Assembly (NCBI GenBank): GCA_964511535.1
Contig: CAZEFW010000007.1
Span: forward strand, 49,312-113,311
DNA: 64,000 nt
Reading direction: 5' to 3'
From: CAZCFB01 sp964511535
Lineage (GTDB): Bacteria > Myxococcota_A > Polyangia > GCA-2747355 > CAZCFB01
The stretch's first letter is position 1, and every line of letters starts with the position of its first letter. Positions 1-8,692 of the stretch are shown one piece after another. The notes beneath the pieces are model-generated. The model saw nothing but the letters and a program-made list of their open reading frames with translations. It searched no databases and was not told where the DNA came from. A program made the translations under genes and the position numbers.

Positions 1-186
1 AAGGCGCGTGAGCAGCCGGAGTATCGCTTCTCCGGCGATCCGCCGCGGACCGGCGCCTCTGACTCCGAGAGGACTGACATGTTCATCTGCAGCGCTTGCG
101 GGCATCGGGCGGCGGATCGCACCTTCTGCCCCACCTGCCTGGCTGATACCATGCGATCGGTTGAGGAGGAGGAGGGAGCGCCATGA
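1..186 (+). CDS. Small zinc-ribbon protein, or C-terminal end of a larger protein cut by the window edge
   Basis: The frame is open from base 1, so this may be the tail of a longer protein. An ATG at 79 preceded by GAGAGGA would instead give a 35-residue protein. Either version contains two CxxC knuckles (C-S-A-C and C-P-T-C, 9 residues apart), the signature of a short zinc ribbon, followed by an acidic tail. The stop overlaps the next start as ATGA (183-186), so the two genes are probably translationally coupled. No specific function can be given. Confidence 0.6.
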   Translation, partial: KAREQPEYRFSGDPPRTGASDSERTDMFICSACGHRAADRTFCPTCLADTMRSVEEEEGAP

Positions 187-785
187 ACGCCTGCTACGAC
201 AAGCCCACCTGGACCCTCGGCGCCCTGGCGTCCACGCTGCCAGAGCTGCCGACCCACCTGCTGCGGGTGGCCCCGACTTATGTCGACCGCCCCATCTCCG
301 GGGCGCTGCGCGAGCGGATCATGCTGGTGGTGGCGGCGGAGAATCGCTGCTGGTACTGCCAGACCGCCCACACCACCTTCGGCCACGCCGAGGGCGTCAG
401 CCGTGAAGAGGTGGAGGGGATCCTGGGGGGGCAGGAAGAGGACCTCACCCTGCCGGCCGAGGAGCGCGCGGCGCTGGCCTTCGCGCGGGACCTGGCCCGG
501 CGGCAGTTCGCCTCCAAGGACAGGGTGCTGTGGGACGGGCTGCTGGCCCACTTCACCGATCAGCAGCGCCGGGTGATCTACTCCTGCGCCGCGGTGATGA
601 ACCTGGCCAACCGGTTCGGCAACACCTTCGACGCTGCCCGCGAGCGCCTGGCCGGTCGCTGCACCCGGGTTGAGGCCAGCGCCCTGGACCAGGCGGTCCT
701 CTCCGCCGTCTTCCTGCCCGCCGCCGCCGCGGTCACCCCGGTTGTGGGCCTGACCGCGCTGGCAAACCTGTTTCGACGTAAATAA
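183..785 (+). CDS. Carboxymuconolactone decarboxylase / AhpD-like family protein
   Basis: This 200-residue protein has the AhpD-core motif E53-x-x-C56-W-Y-C59-x-x-x-H63, the redox-active dithiol with its proton-relay residues. Members act as alkylhydroperoxidases or related peroxidase partners in the cytoplasm. The helical core covers about residues 30-160. A hydrophobic, Ala-rich C-terminus (about 170-197) could be a membrane-associated helix, which is unusual for AhpD. Its ATG overlaps the stop of the zinc-ribbon ORF, so the two are probably co-expressed. The substrate cannot be predicted from sequence. Confidence 0.85.
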   Translation: MNACYDKPTWTLGALASTLPELPTHLLRVAPTYVDRPISGALRERIMLVVAAENRCWYCQTAHTTFGHAEGVSREEVEGILGGQEEDLTLPAEERAALAFARDLARRQFASKDRVLWDGLLAHFTDQQRRVIYSCAAVMNLANRFGNTFDAARERLAGRCTRVEASALDQAVLSAVFLPAAAAVTPVVGLTALANLFRRK

Positions 786-786
786 T

Positions 787-915
787 CAGCCACAGCCACA
801 GCCACAGCCACAGCCACAGCCTCAGCCTCAGCATCAGCTTCAGCTTCAGCCACAGCCTCAGCTTCAGCCTCAGCTTCAGCCTCAGCTTCAGCTACAGCTA
901 CAGCTACAGCTACAA
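787..915. repeat. CAGCNN hexamer tract, copy 1
   Basis: About 21 tandem hexamers of the form CAGCCA, CAGCCT, CAGCTT or CAGCTA begin two bases after the preceding stop codon. Related tracts lie at 9580-9678 and 11142-11237. They translate to low-complexity peptides in every frame and are not treated as coding. Confidence 0.9.
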
Positions 916-936
916 CCTTGGCCGCCGTTTCAATGA

Positions 937-968
937 TTTCGTCGTTTCGTCGTTTCGTCGTTTCGTCG
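937..968. repeat. TTTCGTCG octamer array, copy 1
   Basis: Four perfect tandem copies of TTTCGTCG follow the hexamer tract. The same array follows another hexamer tract at 11250-11281, so the two repeat types travel together. Confidence 0.9.
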
Positions 969-997
969 TTTTGTCATTCGTCAGCCAGAGGCCGCCG

Positions 998-2518
998 CTA
1001 CTTGCCGGCTGCTGGCGGCGCGTCATCCGGGAAATCATCCGGCCGCGTCAGCAGCTCCCGCTTGGGATCCGTGGCCACTCGCGGCGAGTGCGCGCCGCAC
1101 GACTCGGTGGCGTCCTCGTCGTCCTCGTCGGCGGGCGCCGCGTAGAACCCGTGCTCCTGCAGCACGGCCAGCTTGGGCCGCACGTTCCCCTCCAGGTCGT
1201 AGTGGTAAAAGCCGGGGAAGATGTCGGGGTGCTGCGAGATGAAGTCGAACAGCCAGCGGTGATCGTCGTCGATCTCGATGCCCGATGAGTGGCACACCTC
1301 GTGGCCCGTGAGCATGTACTCGGGCAGCAGGTCGGGGCAGAACTCGAACTTCGGATCGCCGCGGTACTCCTCGTAGATGCGCGTCTGGGGCAGGTAGCAC
1401 AGCAGCGAGGGCAGGATCCTCGACCCCATCAGGCGGAAGGAGAGCATCTGGAACAGGGTCTGGTAGAAGTCCTCCATGGTCTCGAACGGGAAGCCCCAGA
1501 CGAAGAACGTATCCACCCGCGGGAAGCGCTTGACCGCCTCGGAGACCACCGCCACCGCCTGGTCCGGCGTGAACCCCTTGAGCGTGCGCGCCAGCACCTT
1601 CTGCGAGCCGCTCTCGATGCCGTAGCGGATCTCCACGCAGCCGGTCTCGGCCATGGCGTCCATGGTGTCCACGTCGGTGAGGTTGACCCGCCCGAACGCC
1701 TTCCAGTGCACCTTCAGGTCGCTCTTGGCCAGGGCTTCGCAGAACCGGACCACCTGCTTCTTGGACGACACGAAGAACTCGTCCTGAAACAGGAACAGGT
1801 CCACCCCCGCCTCCTCGTTCAGCCGCTTCATCTCGCCGATCAGGTGAGACGGATCGCGGCACACCGACTCGTGGTTCCAGATGGGGGCCACCGAGCAGAA
1901 GGTGCACGGGTAGGGGCAGCCGCGAGAGGTGATCATGCCGTACCCCTCGTAGGCGTTGATGTCGATGTGGTCGTAGGCCGGTCCCTGGATCAGGCTCAGG
2001 TCCTGGATCCGATCCTGAGGCGGGTTGAGGCGCGGGCCCTGGTCGCCGCGCACCGCGAGCCCGCGCACGTCGGCGTGGGAGCGGCCATCGCGCCGGGCGG
2101 CCAGCAGGTCCACCACGGTGCGCTCCCCCTCGCCGTGGGCCACGGCGTCGATCCAGGGGAACCGCTCGAGCACCTGCAGCTCCACCGCCTTGGCGCCCAC
2201 GCCCCCCAGCACGATGAACCGGTCCGGGTACCGCTCCCGCAGGGTGCGCGCCGCCAGGATGGTGAAGGGCAGCAGGTTCGCCATGCAGCTCAGGCCGATG
2301 ACCGGCGCCGGGTCCTTGCAGTAGGCGGCGATCTCCTCGGGGTCGAACGGGTCGTCGCACGCATGTTGCTGGTAGTCGCGGAAGTCGACCTCGTAGCCCG
2401 CCTCCTCCAGGGCCGCGGTGAGGTAGAGGGAGCCGAGGGGCAGGTGGCGCTCCCGCTCCACGCCGTCGTAGTGGCGCAGGAAGAGCAGGTTCAGGTTGAC
2501 GAGGGTGATGTCTGCCAT
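998..2518 (-). CDS. B12-binding-type radical SAM protein
   Basis: A 506-residue enzyme with an N-terminal cobalamin-binding-like Rossmann region (about 1-150) and a radical SAM domain with the 4Fe-4S motif C201-x-x-x-C205-x-x-C208. The classical D-x-H-x-x-G cobalamin ligand motif was not found, which is common in this class. Such enzymes catalyse methylations, cyclisations or rearrangements on natural products, peptides, lipids or tetrapyrroles. The C-terminus after about residue 400 carries little recognisable similarity. It is the last gene of an operon starting at 4285, 35 bp after three paralogous precursor-like genes. This suggests it modifies them or a shared substrate. That role is inference. 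Confidence 0.85.
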   Translation of the reverse strand: MADITLVNLNLLFLRHYDGVERERHLPLGSLYLTAALEEAGYEVDFRDYQQHACDDPFDPEEIAAYCKDPAPVIGLSCMANLLPFTILAARTLRERYPDRFIVLGGVGAKAVELQVLERFPWIDAVAHGEGERTVVDLLAARRDGRSHADVRGLAVRGDQGPRLNPPQDRIQDLSLIQGPAYDHIDINAYEGYGMITSRGCPYPCTFCSVAPIWNHESVCRDPSHLIGEMKRLNEEAGVDLFLFQDEFFVSSKKQVVRFCEALAKSDLKVHWKAFGRVNLTDVDTMDAMAETGCVEIRYGIESGSQKVLARTLKGFTPDQAVAVVSEAVKRFPRVDTFFVWGFPFETMEDFYQTLFQMLSFRLMGSRILPSLLCYLPQTRIYEEYRGDPKFEFCPDLLPEYMLTGHEVCHSSGIEIDDDHRWLFDFISQHPDIFPGFYHYDLEGNVRPKLAVLQEHGFYAAPADEDDEDATESCGAHSPRVATDPKRELLTRPDDFPDDAPPAAGK

Positions 2519-2553
2519 GGTGTTGAGCCCTTGGTGGTTTGTTCCCCGGTTCG

Positions 2554-3075
2554 CTACTTGCCGCCCCTGCCGCTGTCGCCGGGGCGGATGCCGGTGCCCG
2601 CGGGGCCCATGTCTGGCGCGGCGACTGTGTCCGGCGTGGCCTTGCTGTCCTCGCCGGTGGCGGTGTCCGCGGGCGGCGAGGGCATGTCCGGCGGGATGCC
2701 CGCCTTGATCGACTGGTCGAAGTCGGGGCGCGCGCCCTTGTCCCCGGTGGTCTTGCAGCCCGAGAGCGCGTCGGCAGCTGCGATGGTCATGGCGCTGGCG
2801 GCCACGGCGCCCATGAAGGTGCGCCTGCGCAGGTTGTCAGGGGAGGTGTCCATGCCGTCCACATGCCGCTCCAGCTCGGCGGCGGGCACGGCGCGCAACA
2901 TGGCCAGCTCCGACGGGCGAAGCGCCAGCCCGCGGGAGATGACGGCCGCTTCCCTGTCCTGCATCAACGCCTCCCGGAAGGCGGGCTCGGTTGCGGCCAG
3001 GTAGAGCACCCGCTCCAGGCCCACCGGGATCTGGCTGACCTTGTGCACCCCCGGCTTGCCCGGCTCGCGGCTCAT
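2554..3075 (-). CDS. Precursor-like protein 3: leader-like domain, internal Tat/lipobox, repeat tail
   Basis: A 173-residue paralogue of the two upstream genes. Residues 17-82 form the conserved domain (VGLERVLYLAATEPAFREAL, then RPSELAMLRAVPAAELE and DGMDTS). RRRTFM (83-88) starts an Ala-rich hydrophobic stretch ending in the lipobox-like LSGC107. The tail holds GARPDFD, AGIPPDMP and a terminal GTGIRPGDSGRGGK. The N-terminal domain resembles RiPP leader families of the nitrile-hydratase-like or Franean1_4349 kind, recalled and not searched. Its ATG overlaps the previous stop (ATGA), so it is translationally coupled. It could instead be an unusual Tat lipoprotein family. Confidence 0.75.
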   Translation of the reverse strand: MSREPGKPGVHKVSQIPVGLERVLYLAATEPAFREALMQDREAAVISRGLALRPSELAMLRAVPAAELERHVDGMDTSPDNLRRRTFMGAVAASAMTIAAADALSGCKTTGDKGARPDFDQSIKAGIPPDMPSPPADTATGEDSKATPDTVAAPDMGPAGTGIRPGDSGRGGK

Positions 3076-3707
3076 GGGTTGCCCTGGCTGCCGTCCCCCG
3101 GCCTGATGCCCGTGGCGTCCAGGCTCGGCACCTTCACATCCACCTTGCCCTGGTCCGGCGGCTCGCCGTCCTTGATCGGCGGGGCCATGTCCCCCTTGAA
3201 GCCGGCGCTGTCCTTGCCGTACTGCGGCATGTCGGGGCGGATCCCGGTGGCGTCCATGGGGGGCGGGCCGGTGTCGGGCCGGTTGCCGTCCGACGCCGTG
3301 TCGCAGCCGGAGAACGCCTCGGCCGACGCCACGGCCATGGCGCCGGCGGCCACGGCGCGCATGAAGGTGCGCCGCTCCACGTTGTCCTCGGAGGTGTCGA
3401 TGCCGTCGATGTTGGCCGCCAGCTGCGTGGCGGGGATCGCCCGCAGCATGGCCAGCTCCGACGGCTTCATCTCCAGCCCCCGGGCGGCAACGGCTGCCTC
3501 CCGGTCGCCCTCCAGCAGCGCCTGGCGGAAGGTCGGCTCCACCGCCGCCAGGAAGAGCACCCGCTCGATGCCAACAGGCACGCCGGCGAGGGTGGCCCGC
3601 TTGCGGGGCGGAGGCTGCCCTCCCACGATGGTGGGCCCGGACTTGACCGGGTCATCAGCCGTGAGCTGCCCCATGGCGCGGTGGCTCGTCTCTCTCCTGT
3701 CGCTCAT
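3072..3707 (-). CDS. Precursor-like protein 2: leader-like domain, internal Tat/lipobox, repeat tail
   Basis: A 211-residue protein starting at the ATG two bases after the preceding stop, with GGACGGAG upstream. It has an extra N-terminal arm of about 40 residues. The conserved domain follows (VGIERVLFLAAVEPTFRQAL at 46-65, then KPSELAMLRAIPATQL and IDGIDTS). E-R112-R113-T-F-M begins the Tat-like hydrophobic stretch, which ends FSGC135. The tail contains GNRPDTGP, two copies of DATGIRP (one GIRPDMP, one GIRPGD) and Lys/Asp spacers. Function is unknown. Paralogy with the two neighbours is clear by eye across the first 90 residues of the domain. Confidence 0.75.
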   Translation of the reverse strand: MSDRRETSHRAMGQLTADDPVKSGPTIVGGQPPPRKRATLAGVPVGIERVLFLAAVEPTFRQALLEGDREAAVAARGLEMKPSELAMLRAIPATQLAANIDGIDTSEDNVERRTFMRAVAAGAMAVASAEAFSGCDTASDGNRPDTGPPPMDATGIRPDMPQYGKDSAGFKGDMAPPIKDGEPPDQGKVDVKVPSLDATGIRPGDGSQGNP

Positions 3708-3709
3708 GG

Positions 3710-4285
3710 CTACGCTCCGTCCGGCTTGGGCATGTCGGGCAGGATGCCCGCGTCGGGCAGCCCCTGGCCGTCGTTCTTCCACGGCACCGTGTCCGGCTTG
3801 GGCCCCGGCATGTCCGGCGAGATGCCGTCCATCACCACCGAGTGGTCAGGCACGGGCACCGTGTCGGGCATGGCGCCGGCGTCCTTCATCACGCCCTGCT
3901 CCTTGACCGGGAGGGTGTCCGGGCGCACCCCGCGGTCGCCCGCGCCCATGTCGGCGTCCACCTTGGCCTTGTCCCCGTCGTCGCCGCACCCGGCGGCGCC
4001 GCCCGCGGCCACAACCGCCGCGCTGGCCGCCACCGCCTGCAGGAATGAGCGCCGCTCCAGGTTCTGCTCGGAGGTGTCGATGCCGTCGATGTTCTGCTGC
4101 AGCTGCGTCGCCGGGATCGCCCGCAGCAACGCCGCCTCCGTGGGGCGGATCTTCAGGCCGAATTCCTGCAGCGCCGCCTCGCGATCCTCCAGGAGCTTTG
4201 CTCGAAAATCCTCGTTCACCGCCGCGAGAAATAGCACCCGCTCGACGCCCACCGGTACGTCCACTGTTCGGTTCCCGATGCCCAT
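3710..4285 (-). CDS. Precursor-like protein 1: leader-like domain, internal Tat/lipobox, repeat tail
   Basis: The first gene of the operon encodes 191 residues. The ATG at 4285 is chosen because GGGGAGGACGAG lies directly upstream and the domain begins at residue 12 (VGVERVLFLAAVNEDFR). RR at 78-79 (ERRSFLQ) starts a 20-residue Ala/Val/Gly segment ending AAGC100, a Tat-type lipobox. The tail (101-191) contains GVRPDTLP, GAMPDTVP, GISPDMP, PKPDTVP and GILPDMP with Lys/Asp spacers and no globular domain. The Tat-like signal is internal, which would leave the first 75 residues as a removable leader. What it becomes is not known. Confidence 0.78.
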   Translation of the reverse strand: MGIGNRTVDVPVGVERVLFLAAVNEDFRAKLLEDREAALQEFGLKIRPTEAALLRAIPATQLQQNIDGIDTSEQNLERRSFLQAVAASAAVVAAGGAAGCGDDGDKAKVDADMGAGDRGVRPDTLPVKEQGVMKDAGAMPDTVPVPDHSVVMDGISPDMPGPKPDTVPWKNDGQGLPDAGILPDMPKPDGA

Positions 4286-4364
4286 CTCGTCCTCCCCGTT
4301 AGTCCAAGTTTGATACAAAGATGGTATCCGTAATATTCCGCCTTGTGAACCGGAGGGGAGAACC
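4286..4364. promoter_or_regulatory. Short AT-rich divergent promoter region
   Basis: This 79-bp gap separates the precursor/radical SAM operon from the divergent DUF3365 gene and is more AT-rich than its surroundings. On the plus strand TTTGAT and TAATAT are 16 bp apart and could be a -35/-10 pair for 4365. No convincing minus-strand pair was identified. Confidence 0.3.
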
Positions 4365-5000
4365 ATGAAGAAGACCTTGATGCTCATCGCGCTGCTCGGC
4401 GTCGGCCTGGCAGGATGCAAGGGCAAGCAACCCGCGACCAGCCCCGCACCCGAGCCGCCGCCCGCCAGCAAGGGCGCGGCGCCGCCCGCCGCGAAGAAGG
4501 CCCCCGAGCCGGCCCCGCCGCCGCAGAAGGGCGGCAAGCCCACGGCCGAGGCCCGCGCTCGCGCCGCGGTGGCCAACCTGAAGGGCGCGCTGAAGAGCGC
4601 CCTGGTCAAGGCCATGGCAGACGGCTTCGACAACGCCATCACGGTGTGCAAGGAGCTCGCGCCACGCCTGGCCAAGGAGGCGGCCACCGAGGGGGTGGTG
4701 CTGGGCCGCACCAGCCACAAGCTGCGCAACCCGGACAACGCGCCGCGGCCCTGGGTCGAGCCCCTCATCGCCACCTACCAGCGCGACCCGGGCACCGACC
4801 CGAGGTCGGTGAAGCTGGACGGGGGCAAGGTGGGTTACGTGGAGCCGATCTACGCCGGCAAGCTGTGCCTCGCCTGCCACGGCGCCGGCGTGAGCCCGGA
4901 CATCAAGAAGAAGCTGGCGGGGCTCTACCCCGACGACCGGGCCACCGGCTTCGCCGAGGGGCAGCTGCGCGGCCTGTTCTGGGCCGAGGTGACCCCCTGA
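4365..5000 (+). CDS. DUF3365 (Tll0287-like) heme lipoprotein
   Basis: A 211-residue lipoprotein with lipobox LAGC18, a Pro/Ala/Lys-rich linker (20-65) and a DUF3365 domain containing one c-type heme motif CLACH at 168-172. The domain ends with the typical D-D-R-A-T-G-F-x-x-G-x-L-R-G-x-x-W run. The family is a PAS-like periplasmic heme sensor or electron-transfer module. It stands alone here, divergent from the radical SAM operon, with an RBS (GGAGGGGAG) just upstream. It may sense redox or gas state. A direct link to the divergent operon is only suggested by proximity. Confidence 0.85.
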   Translation: MKKTLMLIALLGVGLAGCKGKQPATSPAPEPPPASKGAAPPAAKKAPEPAPPPQKGGKPTAEARARAAVANLKGALKSALVKAMADGFDNAITVCKELAPRLAKEAATEGVVLGRTSHKLRNPDNAPRPWVEPLIATYQRDPGTDPRSVKLDGGKVGYVEPIYAGKLCLACHGAGVSPDIKKKLAGLYPDDRATGFAEGQLRGLFWAEVTP

Positions 5001-5011
5001 CCGGGGCGTCC

Positions 5012-5020
5012 TGGTATGAT
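5012..5020 (+). promoter_or_regulatory. Extended -10 element for the beta-lactamase-family gene
   Basis: TGGTATGAT fits the extended -10 form TGnTATAAT, with no good -35. Transcription would start near 5027, giving a short leader that carries GGAGG before the ATG at 5051. Confidence 0.45.
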
Positions 5021-5050
5021 CGCCTCCACCAGCCGAACCGGAGGTAGCAC

Positions 5051-6181
5051 ATGAAGACGAGTTGGCGCAGCTTGAGCCTGGCCCTGATCCTCATGGCCGC
5101 GAGCGCCTGCAGCGATGACGCCGCGGCGGGTGGGGACGCCGGGTCGCCCGCAGATGGCAAGGCCTCGGCCGACGGCCCCGTGGACGGCTGGCAGCGCATC
5201 ACCGACGTGATGAAGGCCGAGATCAAGCTGGGAAAGATCAAGGGCGGGTTCGCGCTGCTGGACATCTACAGCGCCAGCGACGGCAAGCTGCTCTACAGCA
5301 AGGCTTTCGGCGGCAAGGCCCGAACCGATCCTCTGGCCGTGGCGTCGGCCAGCAAGTGGGTCACCTCCACGGTGATCCTGGCCCTGGTGGCCGACGGCAC
5401 CATGAGCCTGACCGACACCACCAAGAAGTGGCTCAAGTGGACCGGGGTCAAGGGGCTGATCACCCTCAAGCAGCTGCTCACCTTCACCTCCGGGTTGCGG
5501 GACCCGCTTTGCCTGTACAACCCGCTCACCACCCTGGACAAGTGCGTCAAGGATATCGAGTCGAAGGGGATCAAGAGCGCGCCCGGGCAGGTGTTCTACT
5601 ACGGCGGTGCCCACATGCACGTGGCCGCCCGCATGGCCGAGGTGGCCACCGGCAAGACCTGGCACCAGCTGTTCACCGACAAGATCGGCGCCCCGCTCAA
5701 GCTCGACGCCGGCGTGAGGTTCTACGCCTCGCCCAAGAAGAAGCAGGGCGCGCTCAACCCGCTCGCCTCCGGGGGGCTGGTGATCAGCACCGCAGATTAC
5801 GGCAAGTTCCTCACCGGGCTCATTGTGCCGGGCGCCGGCCAGCTGCTCTCCGACAAGTGGCTCAAGGCGCAGCACGCCGAGCAGTGGCCGCCGTCGACCA
5901 AGGTGGAGTACACCCCGCCGGGCGCGGGCAAGGCGCACTACGCCCTCGGCTGCTGGCGCCAGTGCCTGACGCCGGACAAGCCGGCCCTGTGCAACGCAGA
6001 CCTGGTGGTCAACAGCTCCGGTGCCTTCGGGTTCACGCCCTGGTGGGACAAGAAGAACGGCTACTACGCCGTGCTCGGCGCGGAGGCCGAAAAGACCACG
6101 GACAAGGCCTCGGTCTACAACACGGCCCTGGCCTACTCGACCCTCCGCCCCCTGATCATCAAGGCGCTGTCGGGGAAGTAG
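5051..6181 (+). CDS. Beta-lactamase-family serine hydrolase lipoprotein
   Basis: A 376-residue protein with lipobox ASAC20 and a Gly/Asp/Ala linker, then a class C beta-lactamase/penicillin-binding fold. The catalytic tetrad S99-A-S-K102 is followed by a probable second motif at YYGGAHMH and a glycine-rich SGGL segment near residue 238. Members are DD-peptidases, esterases or amidases, and lactam resistance cannot be assumed. As a lipoprotein it should act in the periplasm or at the outer membrane. The gene is single, with its own extended -10 and RBS, and ends 4 bp from the convergent lamin-tail gene. Confidence 0.85.
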   Translation: MKTSWRSLSLALILMAASACSDDAAAGGDAGSPADGKASADGPVDGWQRITDVMKAEIKLGKIKGGFALLDIYSASDGKLLYSKAFGGKARTDPLAVASASKWVTSTVILALVADGTMSLTDTTKKWLKWTGVKGLITLKQLLTFTSGLRDPLCLYNPLTTLDKCVKDIESKGIKSAPGQVFYYGGAHMHVAARMAEVATGKTWHQLFTDKIGAPLKLDAGVRFYASPKKKQGALNPLASGGLVISTADYGKFLTGLIVPGAGQLLSDKWLKAQHAEQWPPSTKVEYTPPGAGKAHYALGCWRQCLTPDKPALCNADLVVNSSGAFGFTPWWDKKNGYYAVLGAEAEKTTDKASVYNTALAYSTLRPLIIKALSGK

Positions 6182-6185
6182 CCCC

Positions 6186-6956
6186 TCAGGGGGTGCAGCC
6201 GGCCTTCTTGCCAGGGGTGCCGTTGTCCGCGGCGGCGGCGCCCGCGTCCCCGGCGCCCGCGTCGGAGGAGACGGTGCCCCAGGGCTGGGTCTCCTTGCAC
6301 CAGTTGGCCTTGGTGGCGTTGTCCAGCCCCGGCGCGCCCAGGGACATGGCCGAGCCGTCGGCGAAGGGCCAGGTCTCGTCGTAGGTCACGCGGTCCACCA
6401 GCTTGCCGAGGTTGTCCACCAGCACCAGCTCGTCGGCGATGGTCGGCCCGGCTTCGCGCTTCTCGTTCGTATTGTTCAGCGCGATGGAGGTGCCATAGGC
6501 GTAGGCCACCTCGACGCCGCCGTTGGCGGCCTTGTCCTTCTTCTGCCCCAGCACCAGGTACTGCCCGGGCTCGATGAACAGGTCCCCCACCTGGCTGATG
6601 GTGTGGCTCGTCTTGCGGTCCTTGATGACCCAGCTGTTGAGCCGCTGGCGCGTGCCGCCCGCGTTGTAGATCTCGAACCACTCGCCGCCCGACTCCTTGG
6701 CGCTCTTGGGGTTCGGGTGGACCTCGGTGATCACCACCAGGCCGCCGGTCACGGTGCGGTCCGGGCCCCGGTCCGGGGTGGGGGCGTCCGGTCCACGATC
6801 CGGGGTGCCGGTGTCCGGGCGGGGCGGCATGTCCGGGCTCGCGTCGGGCAGCTGGCAGGCGCCGCAGTCGGGCAGCGCCTTGCCCTCGAAGCACCCTGCC
6901 GCCAGCAGCAGGGACGCCAGCAGCAGGGGCAGCGCGGCTATCTTTGCAGTGGTCAT
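6186..6956 (-). CDS. Lipoprotein with lamin tail domain
   Basis: A 256-residue exported protein with lipobox AAGC22 and a linker of repeated PD units (PDMPP, PDTGTPDRGPDAP). A lamin-tail domain covers about 73-205: VVITEVHPNP, GEWFEIYN, the strand WVIKD, and a closing segment ending GAPGLDN. In bacteria these Ig-like beta sandwiches are often attached to surface or secreted proteins and may bind polymers or proteins. After the domain comes an Ala/Asp-rich tail. The gene converges with 5051-6181. Its start is about 30 bp after a TAGGAT box that mirrors one on the kinase side. Confidence 0.82.
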   Translation of the reverse strand: MTTAKIAALPLLLASLLLAAGCFEGKALPDCGACQLPDASPDMPPRPDTGTPDRGPDAPTPDRGPDRTVTGGLVVITEVHPNPKSAKESGGEWFEIYNAGGTRQRLNSWVIKDRKTSHTISQVGDLFIEPGQYLVLGQKKDKAANGGVEVAYAYGTSIALNNTNEKREAGPTIADELVLVDNLGKLVDRVTYDETWPFADGSAMSLGAPGLDNATKANWCKETQPWGTVSSDAGAGDAGAAAADNGTPGKKAGCTP

Positions 6957-6965
6957 GAGGTCTCA

Positions 6966-7190
6966 ATCCTATCCCAGCCGGTGGATAGCACAAGGGCGAG
7001 CCTTTTTTTTGGCCTTGAGAGCTGATCAGCATTCCTCCCGTCGCCTGGCTTGTTCTCGAAATCACTGGCTTTGTTGCTCGTCGGTTGCTTGCCTCCAGCA
7101 AGCGCCCTCCTCGCGCCTTGCCAGTGATTCCGAGCTCTTCGCCATGCTCGGTCCGGACTGCTGGTCAGCTCTCTGCTTCGTCGATAGGAT
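6966..7190. promoter_or_regulatory. Symmetric intergenic region with four nested inverted repeats
   Basis: Between the divergent lamin-tail and kinase genes, four pairs of arms nest inside each other: ATCCTATC 6966-6973 with 7183-7190, GAGAGCTGATCAGCA 7017-7031 with 7159-7173 (14/15), CTCGAAATCACTGGC 7055-7069 with 7120-7134 (14/15), and GCTTGC 7087-7092 with GCAAGC 7098-7103. The outermost arms also read as TAGGAT -10 boxes for each divergent gene. This could be a palindromic control region or a folded RNA. Confidence 0.6.
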
Positions 7191-7237
7191 AGGAGCGTCG
7201 GAGCAACTGCTGCGCCGCCGGCTGGCGTATCGAGGCC

Positions 7238-8688
<1,451 letters not shown>

Positions 8689-8692
<4 letters not shown>

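Noticed and set aside
787..968. CRISPR array
   Set aside because: The units are 6-8 bases in direct tandem with no spacers, and no cas gene is present.
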